The notes under the pieces are model-generated. The model searched no databases and was not told the DNA's origin. It worked only from the letters and a program-made list of their open reading frames with translations. Both the position numbers and the translations under genes were made by a program. Positions 53,449 to 62,000 of a stretch of 64,000 nt of DNA are shown here, in pieces (position 1 is the first letter of the stretch; each line of letters begins with the position of its first letter). The DNA is from JADJLQ01 sp040007895 (GTDB lineage: Bacteria > Bacteroidota > Bacteroidia > Chitinophagales > Saprospiraceae), in assembly GCA_040007895.1 (NCBI GenBank), contig JBDTUE010000001.1, positions 18,842 to 82,841 on the forward strand, written 5' to 3'.

Positions 53449-53739
53449 ATGAAAAGGCATAATGATCTTCCTATTTCTGAAGTACTAAAGCAATGGACTC
53501 AGACTTCTAAATTCAAACCTAGCCTGATCCAACAAAAACTTGAAACGGAATGGGTCAATTGGGTGGGCAAGACGGTAGCAAAACATACTGAAAAAATTTC
53601 CGTCAGGGGACAGAAATTATATATTCAAATAAAATCCAGTACACTGAAATATGAAATGAATTTAGGGCGGGAGAGGTTATTGAATCTGATTCATCAAAAA
53701 TTGGGTGAAAATTATTTTGATGAAATCATATTCAATTAG
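53449..53739 (+). CDS. DUF721 / DciA-like protein
   Basis: A 96-residue protein covering the DUF721 domain: ISEVLKQWTQTSKFKPSLIQQKLETEW, best read as two helices, then WVGKTVAKHTEKISVRGQKLYIQIKSS and LGRERLLNLIHQKLG. DciA, the bacterial helicase loader of organisms lacking DnaC, belongs to this superfamily, so a role in replication is plausible but not shown for short Bacteroidota members. It directly follows recF, which supports a replication/repair link. Confidence 0.88.
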   Translation: MKRHNDLPISEVLKQWTQTSKFKPSLIQQKLETEWVNWVGKTVAKHTEKISVRGQKLYIQIKSSTLKYEMNLGRERLLNLIHQKLGENYFDEIIFN

Positions 53740-53791
53740 TTAAATTACTTTCATTTTTAGAGTTCAAACTATTAGAAGCATTATCAAACAT

Positions 53792-53799
53792 TAATTTTG
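53792..53799 (+). promoter_or_regulatory. Bacteroidota -7 element immediately upstream of the sixA-like gene
   Basis: TAATTTTG ends 4 bp before the ATG at 53804, the third case in this window of a -7 box abutting a start codon. Confidence 0.4.
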
Positions 53800-53803
53800 T
53801 AAC

Positions 53804-54313
53804 ATGAAAACAGTCTGCTTCATCAGACATGCTAAATCAAGTTGGGATCAAGCTGGTCTCGCTGACATCGACCGGCCGTTGAATCTCAGAGGTAAAACGA
53901 CTGCTCCGGTAATGGCTAAACTAATTGCTGATAAAGGAATTACCCCTGATCTGATAATCACTTCCCCTGCAAAACGTGCAAGGCAGACTGCCAAATCTTT
54001 TAGAAAACAATTTGGTATCAAAAAAGAAGCTGTTCAGATAGAACCTACTATTTATGGTGGGGATGAACACCAGGTCATTGATATTCTAAGAAAATTACCA
54101 GATGAAAAATCCACGGTATTCCTGTTTGGGCACAATCCCACCATGAACTACCTGGCTGCTTTGTTTTCGAAAGAACGATTACATGTACCCACTTGTGGTA
54201 TAATGATTCTGAATTTAAATATTGAGCGTTGGCAAGATATTAAAGCTGATCAGGATGCTCTGAAGGAATTTATTATTCCCAAAAATTTTATTCCGGAAGA
54301 AGGTGAAGATTAA
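53804..54313 (+). CDS. SixA-like histidine phosphatase
   Basis: A 169-residue member of the histidine phosphatase (phosphoglycerate mutase-like) superfamily. The N-terminal RHAKSSW holds the phospho-accepting His9 and its arginine; SPAKRARQTA and the second histidine in FGHNPTMNYLA complete the site. The small size matches SixA, which in E. coli dephosphorylates the HPt domain of ArcB, although many homologues act on other phosphates. The 3' end overlaps the next gene's GTG by 11 bp. Confidence 0.9.
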   Translation: MKTVCFIRHAKSSWDQAGLADIDRPLNLRGKTTAPVMAKLIADKGITPDLIITSPAKRARQTAKSFRKQFGIKKEAVQIEPTIYGGDEHQVIDILRKLPDEKSTVFLFGHNPTMNYLAALFSKERLHVPTCGIMILNLNIERWQDIKADQDALKEFIIPKNFIPEEGED

Positions 54314-54641
54314 ACAGTGTTTACTTTTGGTTCTATTAACGGGAATTGCCTGCAACCGAAATGGACCAACGCTTACCAAAGCAAAGTATACAGATATTAT
54401 TCTTGATCTTCAGGTAGCTGAGACTTTAATTCTTGCTTCATCGGTTAAAAATAAGGATAGCCTTCGAAATGCTATTCATCGAAGGATCTGTGAGATTTAT
54501 GGATTTAAAGATGTAAAGGCACTTAAATCAAGCCTTGAACCACTGCAATCGGATCCGGAATTAATGTTGGAGATTACGAAGACAATGAGTAAACAACTGG
54601 ATGCATTGGCGGATTCAGCAATAGTAAATCCTCCTCAATAA
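54303..54641 (+). CDS. DUF4296 lipoprotein
   Basis: A 112-residue protein with a lipobox (LLLVLLTGIAC). After it comes DUF4296: YTDIILDLQVAETLILAS, an 'I-DLQ-AE' helix, then IHRRICEIYGFKDV. The family is specific to Bacteroidota and of unknown function. Start is the GTG at 54303, which overlaps the upstream gene by 11 bp; no better start exists. Confidence 0.88.
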   Translation: MKIKQCLLLVLLTGIACNRNGPTLTKAKYTDIILDLQVAETLILASSVKNKDSLRNAIHRRICEIYGFKDVKALKSSLEPLQSDPELMLEITKTMSKQLDALADSAIVNPPQ

Positions 54642-54744
54642 GGGTTGGGATAACTTAATAATAATTTAATATATTTCCTTATATTGATGTAAATTATTCA
54701 TATTTAATTTACATTCTATTTATGCGTTTGTATTGTAAAATAAG

Positions 54745-55419
54745 ATGGATCAAAAAAATAAAATACTGGTAGTAGATGATGAAGCAGATATCACTGAATT
54801 TCTGGCTTATAATCTCAGCCGTCATGGATATGATGTAAAAACGGCTTCTAATGCTGCTGATGCAATGCAGATTGCTAAATCCTTCAGACCTCAGGTCATG
54901 GTCCTGGATGTAATGATGCCGGGAAAGTCAGGTATAGATCTTTGCAGGGAAATAAGAAAAGATGCAGATCTTAAAGACACTATTATAGCGATGCTTACAG
55001 CGAGGCAGGAAGACCAGATTCAAATCGAGGCACTCAATGTTGGTGCAGATGATTACATCACCAAGCCATTAAAACCTTCTGTGTTTTTGAGTCGTATTCA
55101 GGCATTGCTTCGCCGTATTGATACAGAGAAATCACAATCATTGGTATTCACGGATTTAATCATTGATCCTGTATTATTTATTGTGACTGTAGATAAAAAA
55201 CCAATCGACTTACCAAAAAAAGAATTTGAAATTTTATACCTGCTTGCTTCTAAGCCAGGTAAAGTCTTTAACCGGACAGAAATTCTAAATAAAATATGGG
55301 GTAGGGAAGTGATCGTAGGTGACCGGACCATTGATGTGCACATTAGAAAGCTGCGTGAGAAAATCGGAGAAAAATATGTTCATACAATCAAAGGTATTGG
55401 ATATAAATTTGTCTTTTAA
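54745..55419 (+). CDS. OmpR/PhoB-family response regulator
   Basis: A 224-residue response regulator. The receiver has the acidic pair DDE at 11-13, phospho-acceptor Asp55 in LDVMMPG and the lysine in ITKPLKP. The C-terminal winged helix ends in the typical DRTIDVHIRKLREKIG and IKGIGYKF. It is the cytosolic output partner of the kinase gene 9 bp downstream. The pair looks like PhoB/PhoR, but no phosphate-uptake gene is nearby, so the signal is not known. Confidence 0.95.
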   Translation: MDQKNKILVVDDEADITEFLAYNLSRHGYDVKTASNAADAMQIAKSFRPQVMVLDVMMPGKSGIDLCREIRKDADLKDTIIAMLTARQEDQIQIEALNVGADDYITKPLKPSVFLSRIQALLRRIDTEKSQSLVFTDLIIDPVLFIVTVDKKPIDLPKKEFEILYLLASKPGKVFNRTEILNKIWGREVIVGDRTIDVHIRKLREKIGEKYVHTIKGIGYKFVF

Positions 55420-55428
55420 AAGACATGG

Positions 55429-56502
55429 ATGGGTAAACTAACTCCCCGAAAAATAGCAGCCCTGGCGGGTTTGGTCATTCTTATAGCCGTTTATTTAAAT
55501 TCATGGCTCTTCTCGTTATTGTTATTCAGCGAAAAAGAAATCATTATCCGTTTAATAGTAGCTATTGGTTCGGGCCTGGTAGCATATGTTTTTACCAGAA
55601 GAGTAATCAACACCTTTCTCGAAACAAAGATCAAACATATTTACCAATTGATTTTCCGACAGGATAATCCAAACTCCACGATGACTCCTCCGGATCCTGA
55701 TCTTCCCTTGCTTAAAGAAGTGGAAGATGAAGTCTCCCTCTATCTTCGAAATCAAAAGCAGGAAATGAATACACTTCGGCATTTGGAAAAATACAGGCAG
55801 GATTACGTAGGCAATGTAGCTCATGAACTTAAAACTCCGATATTTAATATTCAAGGTTATGTATATACACTTAAAGATGGTGGAGCATTGGAAGACCCTT
55901 CTGTAAATAAACTGTACTTGCAAAAAGCTTCTGACAATATAGACCGGATGATTAAAATCATTGAAGATCTTGATTCTATTTATAAATTAGAATCAAGTCA
56001 ACTTAAGCTTGAATGGGAAAATATTCAATTGGACTCCTTTATTGAGACTATGTTGGATGAATTAAAGCTGATGGCAAAGGAAAAATCAATAACGCTGTCC
56101 TATAGAAAAGAATTTGAAGAACCTGCGTGGGTAAAAGCAGATCCCGATTATCTCCGTCAAATATTTATAAACCTGATTGAAAATTCCATTAAGTATGGAA
56201 AATCTGGCGGAGAAACCAGTATCATTTTATTAGATCTGGAAACTAAAATCCTGATTGAAGTCAAGGATAATGGAGTCGGCATTGAATCTAAACATCTGCG
56301 CCATATCTTCGACAGGTTTTATAGAGTTGATGTGGCTAGATCCCGCCAAGCCGGAGGCAGTGGACTCGGTCTGTCAATCGTAAAACATATCATTGAAGCA
56401 CATGATCAGAGTATCCAGGTAAGATCTAAGGCAGGTGTCGGTACTACGTTTAGTTTTACGCTAGATAAAATAGATCCATTGGAGTCAGACCAAAATGGAT
56501 AG
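55429..56502 (+). CDS. Sensor histidine kinase with two membrane helices and no large sensor domain
   Basis: A 357-residue kinase. Two close transmembrane helices (about residues 9-28 and 37-55) leave almost no periplasmic loop. A linker of about 60 residues, partly Pro/Asp-rich, leads to HisKA with His132 in NVAHELKTPIF. HATPase_c follows with the N box (INLIENSIKYG), G1 (VKDNGVGI), F box (FDRFYRVD) and G2 (GGSGLGLSIVKH). Because there is no sensor domain, it probably senses the membrane or responds through a partner. The ATG at 55429 is used; an ATG at 55425 is out of frame. Confidence 0.93.
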   Translation: MGKLTPRKIAALAGLVILIAVYLNSWLFSLLLFSEKEIIIRLIVAIGSGLVAYVFTRRVINTFLETKIKHIYQLIFRQDNPNSTMTPPDPDLPLLKEVEDEVSLYLRNQKQEMNTLRHLEKYRQDYVGNVAHELKTPIFNIQGYVYTLKDGGALEDPSVNKLYLQKASDNIDRMIKIIEDLDSIYKLESSQLKLEWENIQLDSFIETMLDELKLMAKEKSITLSYRKEFEEPAWVKADPDYLRQIFINLIENSIKYGKSGGETSIILLDLETKILIEVKDNGVGIESKHLRHIFDRFYRVDVARSRQAGGSGLGLSIVKHIIEAHDQSIQVRSKAGVGTTFSFTLDKIDPLESDQNG

Positions 56503-56525
56503 TACTTTTTTCTTCACTAAAAGAA

Positions 56526-57875
56526 TTACAAAGGTTTGTTTGGAACTGCCACACTCGTCGAATCAGGCTGATTGATAATAGGAGAAAGCAAAGTAGTTGT
56601 TTCACCGGTTTTGAGATGTGATGTAATGATATCGCGGTATTTAAAGAACCCCGTTAATTCATCTTTTGGCATTGGATCAGGATCAGGGAAATTCTCTTTG
56701 AGATGATTGATTTGTTTTCCATTTTTCCAGAATCTAAAACATACATGTGGTCCTGTTGCCAATCCGGATTGACCGACATATCCAATAGTTTGACCCTGGC
56801 TTACTCTGGCTCCGGAATGAATGCCGCCTCCGAGCCTGGACATATGCAGGTATTGAGTTTCATACATTTTATCGTGTCTGATTTTTACATAAAGACCGTT
56901 CCCGCCTTTATGTTCAGCTGCTTCAATGGTACCGGCAGCAACGGCCCGGATAGGTGCACCATATCTCGCTGCATAATCCGTCCCGAGGTGTGGTCGTATG
57001 AAATGAAGAATTGGATGAAAACGATTTAAATTATATCTTGAAGAGATGTAGCCAATTTCAACCGGTGATTTTAAAAAAGATTTTTTGGTTGGAGATCCTT
57101 TCAGATCATAATATCCTTTTAGTTTTTCCGATTCATAATAGATAGCATAATATTCTTTGTTTTCATTTTTAAAATAGGCTCCTATAAGATTACCAACACT
57201 AACGACTTCTTTGCCTATAGATCTGGTTTCATAAATCAGTCGGAAGGAATCTCCATGTTGTACATGATAAAAATCAATCTGACTGCCAAGAGCATTTTCC
57301 ATTAAAGAAATCAATTCAAGGGTTACGCCCTTATCCGCCATTGCATCCCACAAGGAAGATTCGATATGTCCCTGATCAAACTTGATTTCTGTTTTTATAT
57401 CCCTGTTAATCAGTTTGGCATTTTGTTGATGGTCCAGGCTATAGACTACATAAGACCAGGCATTGGGTTCATAGACAAAATAACTTGGTTTACCACATAC
57501 GGTATTAGAGATTACGGCGAATTTTTTTCCAACCTGAAGTTTAGTTACAGCAAAAATATTTTTTGCTTTTTCAGAAAGGGACATGATAGATTCATTATCT
57601 ATTCCATAATTTAATAATAGCTTTCCTAGGAAATCATTTTTTAGAATCTTCCCTTCCTCGACAAAAAATAATGATTCATCAAAGCCAAATCTTATCGGAG
57701 CATCCACGCAGGCAATGGCTGCAGCGGGAGCTGGTGCGTTATTCTTTTTAAAACTATTGTAAGGAATAATAAAAAACGAGCAAAACAATATGAAACTTGC
57801 GAAGAGAAAAATGCTAAACCTTGGATTGGTCGTAGCAATGTAAGAAGATTGATCTTGACGATGAGTTATTTTCAC
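56526..57875 (-). CDS. Membrane-anchored M23 family peptidase with a Cys in the HxH motif
   Basis: A 449-residue peptidoglycan hydrolase-like protein. One transmembrane helix (about residues 21-39) anchors it, a long OapA/LysM-like helical region follows, and the M23 domain occupies about residues 280-405. The zinc ligands of HxxxD are His296 and Asp300 (HLGTD). The later motif is G-P-His377-V-Cys379-F-R-F-W, so the second histidine of the usual HxH is a cysteine. This variant seems common in Bacteroidota. The start is a GTG at 57875. It is convergent with the kinase gene and divergent from folP. Confidence 0.9.
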   Translation of the reverse strand: MKITHRQDQSSYIATTNPRFSIFLFASFILFCSFFIIPYNSFKKNNAPAPAAAIACVDAPIRFGFDESLFFVEEGKILKNDFLGKLLLNYGIDNESIMSLSEKAKNIFAVTKLQVGKKFAVISNTVCGKPSYFVYEPNAWSYVVYSLDHQQNAKLINRDIKTEIKFDQGHIESSLWDAMADKGVTLELISLMENALGSQIDFYHVQHGDSFRLIYETRSIGKEVVSVGNLIGAYFKNENKEYYAIYYESEKLKGYYDLKGSPTKKSFLKSPVEIGYISSRYNLNRFHPILHFIRPHLGTDYAARYGAPIRAVAAGTIEAAEHKGGNGLYVKIRHDKMYETQYLHMSRLGGGIHSGARVSQGQTIGYVGQSGLATGPHVCFRFWKNGKQINHLKENFPDPDPMPKDELTGFFKYRDIITSHLKTGETTTLLSPIINQPDSTSVAVPNKPL

Positions 57876-58048
57876 GGTCAGTTGGTTATTGGATTAATAA
57901 ATAAATTCGTTCTTTGACCAAGGTGATTTAGTCAATTGTCTTCCCGTGGCTAAAAGTATGCCAAATAAATTAAACCTAATATTTTTTAACATATCAAATT
58001 TTATTGTTATTTGCCTCATTGTGAATAATTTGACGAACTTCGCATCTC

Positions 58049-58900
58049 ATGAATGTCTCTCCCTTTTATTGTCCGGAGACGATCAATCTTGGTGGCAGCT
58101 TGATCTCTTTAAAAAGGCCAATCGTCATGGGAGTAATAAATCTTACAGAAGATTCATTTTATTCTGAATCCAGAATTCTTGAACCTCAGCAGTTAATTCT
58201 TAAGGTGAATCAAATGAAAGCGGAAGGGGCATCCATTATTGACCTTGGCGCAATGTCGTCCAGACCGGGAGCAACTTTATTACCATTAAATGTTGAAATC
58301 GATCGATTGAGAAATGCCTGTGATATCATTAAAGATAATTGTCCGGATACGAATATTTCAATTGATACGTTTAGAGTGGATGTTTTAAACGAACTTGAGC
58401 CGGGCACATTTCATATGGTGAATGATATCAGTGGTGGTCAGATGAATGAAGAGATGTATTCATGGGTAGGTGCACGTCAGGTTCCATATGTCCTTATGCA
58501 TATGAAAGGAACGCCGGAGACAATGCGTTCATTGGCTTCTTATGAAGATATAATCAAAGAGATGCTGGATTATTTCATTGAGCGGATTCCAAAACTATTA
58601 GCATGCGGTGTAAAGGATATACTCGTAGACCCCGGATTTGGATTCGCAAAAAATATTGACCATAATTTTTATTTGCTTAAACATATGCATGTCTTTCAGA
58701 TGTTGGAATTTCCAATGATGGTCGGCTTATCCAGAAAGTCCATGATCTGGAAGACGCTCGATCAATCCCCGGGTGATGCACTCAATGGAACTACCGCATT
58801 ACATATGCAGGCTTTAAATAAAGGAGCAAAGATTTTAAGGGTACATGATGTAAAAGAAGCTGAAGAGACTATCAAATTGTGGACTAAAATAAACGCATAG
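58049..58900 (+). CDS. folP: Dihydropteroate synthase
   Basis: A 283-residue TIM-barrel enzyme that joins dihydropterin pyrophosphate with p-aminobenzoate in folate synthesis. The N-terminal VMGVINLTEDSFYSES is the diphosphate-loop motif (usual form: ILNVTPDSF). SIDTFR, VNDISGG, VDPGFGFAKN, GLSRKSM and RVHDVKEA complete the family motifs. Length is normal. ATG at 58049. The Pro of TPDSF is Glu here, a mild deviation. It is divergent from the M23 gene and precedes the TamB-like gene by 135 bp. Confidence 0.95.
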   Translation: MNVSPFYCPETINLGGSLISLKRPIVMGVINLTEDSFYSESRILEPQQLILKVNQMKAEGASIIDLGAMSSRPGATLLPLNVEIDRLRNACDIIKDNCPDTNISIDTFRVDVLNELEPGTFHMVNDISGGQMNEEMYSWVGARQVPYVLMHMKGTPETMRSLASYEDIIKEMLDYFIERIPKLLACGVKDILVDPGFGFAKNIDHNFYLLKHMHVFQMLEFPMMVGLSRKSMIWKTLDQSPGDALNGTTALHMQALNKGAKILRVHDVKEAEETIKLWTKINA

Positions 58901-59035
58901 ATTTTTATGACGGTCTTGACTAAAATTTACCTTAAAACCCTTTACCTTCCTCGAAGTTAAGGAAGTGATTGCATTATGATAACCCTGATCGAATAACCAA
59001 TTGCATCCAAATTTTGTGTTGAACTATGTGATAAC

Positions 59036-62000
59036 ATGTCAGAAGATAACGGAAATAAATATATATCCACTTTAAAAGGCAAGATCCTGCGAAGGGTTTT
59101 ATTATTCCTTGCCGTAGTGATATCACTGGGTGTGATTTTGACGCTATTGATTCAGGTTCCCGCGGTTCAAAATTATTTGAGAACGGAAGCTCAATCCTTC
59201 CTGGAAAATAAGCTTCAAAGAAAAGTATCTATAGGACATTTGCAATTAGAATGGTTGAGCAGGTTGGGATTAGACGAGGTATTGATTCTGGATGAAAAGC
59301 AAGACACCTCCATTTCGGCAGGTCACCTTACTGTCAGTATAGACATGAGCCTGATTTCATTGATAGAGGGCAAACTTGCAATCCATGATATTGGTCTCAG
59401 TGATGTTACGATCAAGGATATTAAATATGATCAGGATTCTTTAAGTTCTCTTTCATATATTATTCAAAAATTATTTCCACCCAAATCTGATAATTCAAAG
59501 CCCAGCTCTTCATCCATTAACCTCGATCTGGAAAATATCAATTTTCAAAACCTCCGCTTTAATCAATCGAATATTCATGCGCAGAATGTCATCCAGGTAA
59601 AGGATGGTGCTATACATGTACATCAAATAGATCTTTCTAAAAAAATAATTGATATCTCTGATGTGACCATTAATTCACCGGAAATATATCTCACGCGTTT
59701 AAAGCCCTCTGAGGATACGACCGGGTCATTTAACCTTTTTGGAGATACGTTGATTAATATTCTAATTGGAAATTTGGATATACTGCATGGACACTTCAGG
59801 ATGGCGGGTTGGCCGGCTAACTCAATTGAAAATACAATTTTAAAAGAGGTCAATGACTTTAAAATTTCATTAGATAGTGTTCGTTTTAACCGGAATGGAT
59901 TGACGCTGGGCATAGAAGAGATAAAGCTTATTAATGCTGAAAATTTTGGAGTCCACCATCTGCATGCCGAAAAGGTCTCTTTTAATGAACACCAGTTAAA
60001 ATTGTGGGGCTACCAACTCGACACAAAGGAAAGTCACCTGGCAGATTCAATTACCTTATCCTATAAAAACCTGGAAGAGTTTAAAGAATTTAATGATAAG
60101 GTCCGATTTAATATTCAATTTAATAATTCATACATTTCAATGGATGAATTAACTCAATGGATCCCTTCTTTAGCAAAGAATGCATTCTTTACGAAGTATA
60201 AAAATCAAACAATTCAACTTGAGGGCAATTTAGGAGGTACCCTTAATGAATTCAGAAGTAACAGGATGTCCATTAAATTAGAAAAAGCTTTTGATTTCGA
60301 TGGCAGGATAGATGTAAGTGATATTACTAAACCAGATGAATTGTTTTTATCCATGCGGATAAATGCTTTAAACACCCATTCCTCTGTGATTAAAGATCTG
60401 GTGAAAGGATTATCCAATCTTAAAAATTTTGATCACCTGGGGGATATAAATTTCCGGGGAAGTTTTGATGGAAGTTTTAAAGATTTTGTTGCTTATGGAG
60501 TAATGAAGACGGATGTAGGTTCTTCTAAAATGGATATGCGTTTAAAAACAACGAAAGATATTGATCAGGCTAAATACAGTGGTGAAATAGAACTCATAGA
60601 TTTTAATCTTGGGAAATGGACAGGGAGTACTAAACTGGGTGTGATTTCCCTGCAGGCAACAGTAACAGATGGTTCTGGATTAAGAGCGGAATCTGCTTCG
60701 GCGAAATTTAAATCGGATATACGGAAACTTGAATATAATGGATATACTTATTCCAATATATTATTTGACGGAGTTTTAAACCGTAAATTGATTGATGGTA
60801 CAGTGACCATAAAAGATGAAAATGCAAATCTTGACTTTGTTGGCAAAATTGATTTCACCAGTGAAATTCCTGCCTATGATTTTGAAGCTACTATCCGCAA
60901 ACTGGATTTTCATGCGTTGAAATGGACTAATCAACCAGTATCTATCTCCGGAAATACAGACATTGCTCTGAAAGGAAAGTCACTCGAAGAACTTGCAGGT
61001 CAGATAAAACTTGAGCATTTTATTATTCAAAAGGATAGTACGATGACCTTGCTGGAGAACCTTGTATTGAATGCTACTACAGACCAACCCGGCATCCAGA
61101 AACTTAATTTGCAATCAGATTGGATCAGTGGTGAAATCAGCGGAAAATATACTCTTAAAGACATTTGGCCTTCTTTAAAAAATCAATTAAAGGTCCAGTT
61201 TCCGGATATAACAAAGAGTTTGAAATTGAACGAAATGCGTGCCGTAACATCAGACAGTACTACAGCGCAGGCTTTCCGCTACAGTTTCGTGTTTAAAGAT
61301 ATCAGAGGAATCAGTAATCTACTCGGACTAAAAATGAGTTCGGCCCAACCGTTTAAAATCGAAGGTGAATTAAATGAAAAGACTAAATACATTTTGACCA
61401 CCTGGAACATTCCTGATTTTCAATTTAAAGATTTATCTATAACGAATGCCGTAGGACGAATGGAAGCAAAAGGGGCAATAGCTTTTGCCTCTTCGTATAT
61501 TGACTCCACGATAAATAAAAACATTCACCTTCCGCGAATAATTCTCACTACAGATCTTTCAAATAACAAATTGAATTTTTCGATTAAGACACCCAAAGTA
61601 GGTAATGTCGTAAATAATGTTTCACTGAATGGATATATTGAATTAATAGATTCCACGTACCGGTTGCATTTTGCAAGTTCGCAGCTTTCTTTTCTGGATA
61701 GAAACTGGGATATATTACCTGATAATGAAATAGCGTTCAGGCCTGGATTTATTCAAACTAAAAGCCTTCGATTTGTCAGTGGAGATGAAAAGATTGAATT
61801 TACCAGTGTTGGAAACAGGGGATTGAAAGTAGAAATAGCAAATTTGTCTATTGACTGGGCCAATGCTTTTTTGAATATGAAGGCTTGGAATTTTTCCGGC
61901 AAAATCAATCTTAAAGCGGAAGCAACAGATGCCTTTGAATTGCAAGGGATCAAAGTAGCAGGTTTGATGGATTCCTTTTTTATTAATAAATTTTATTTTG

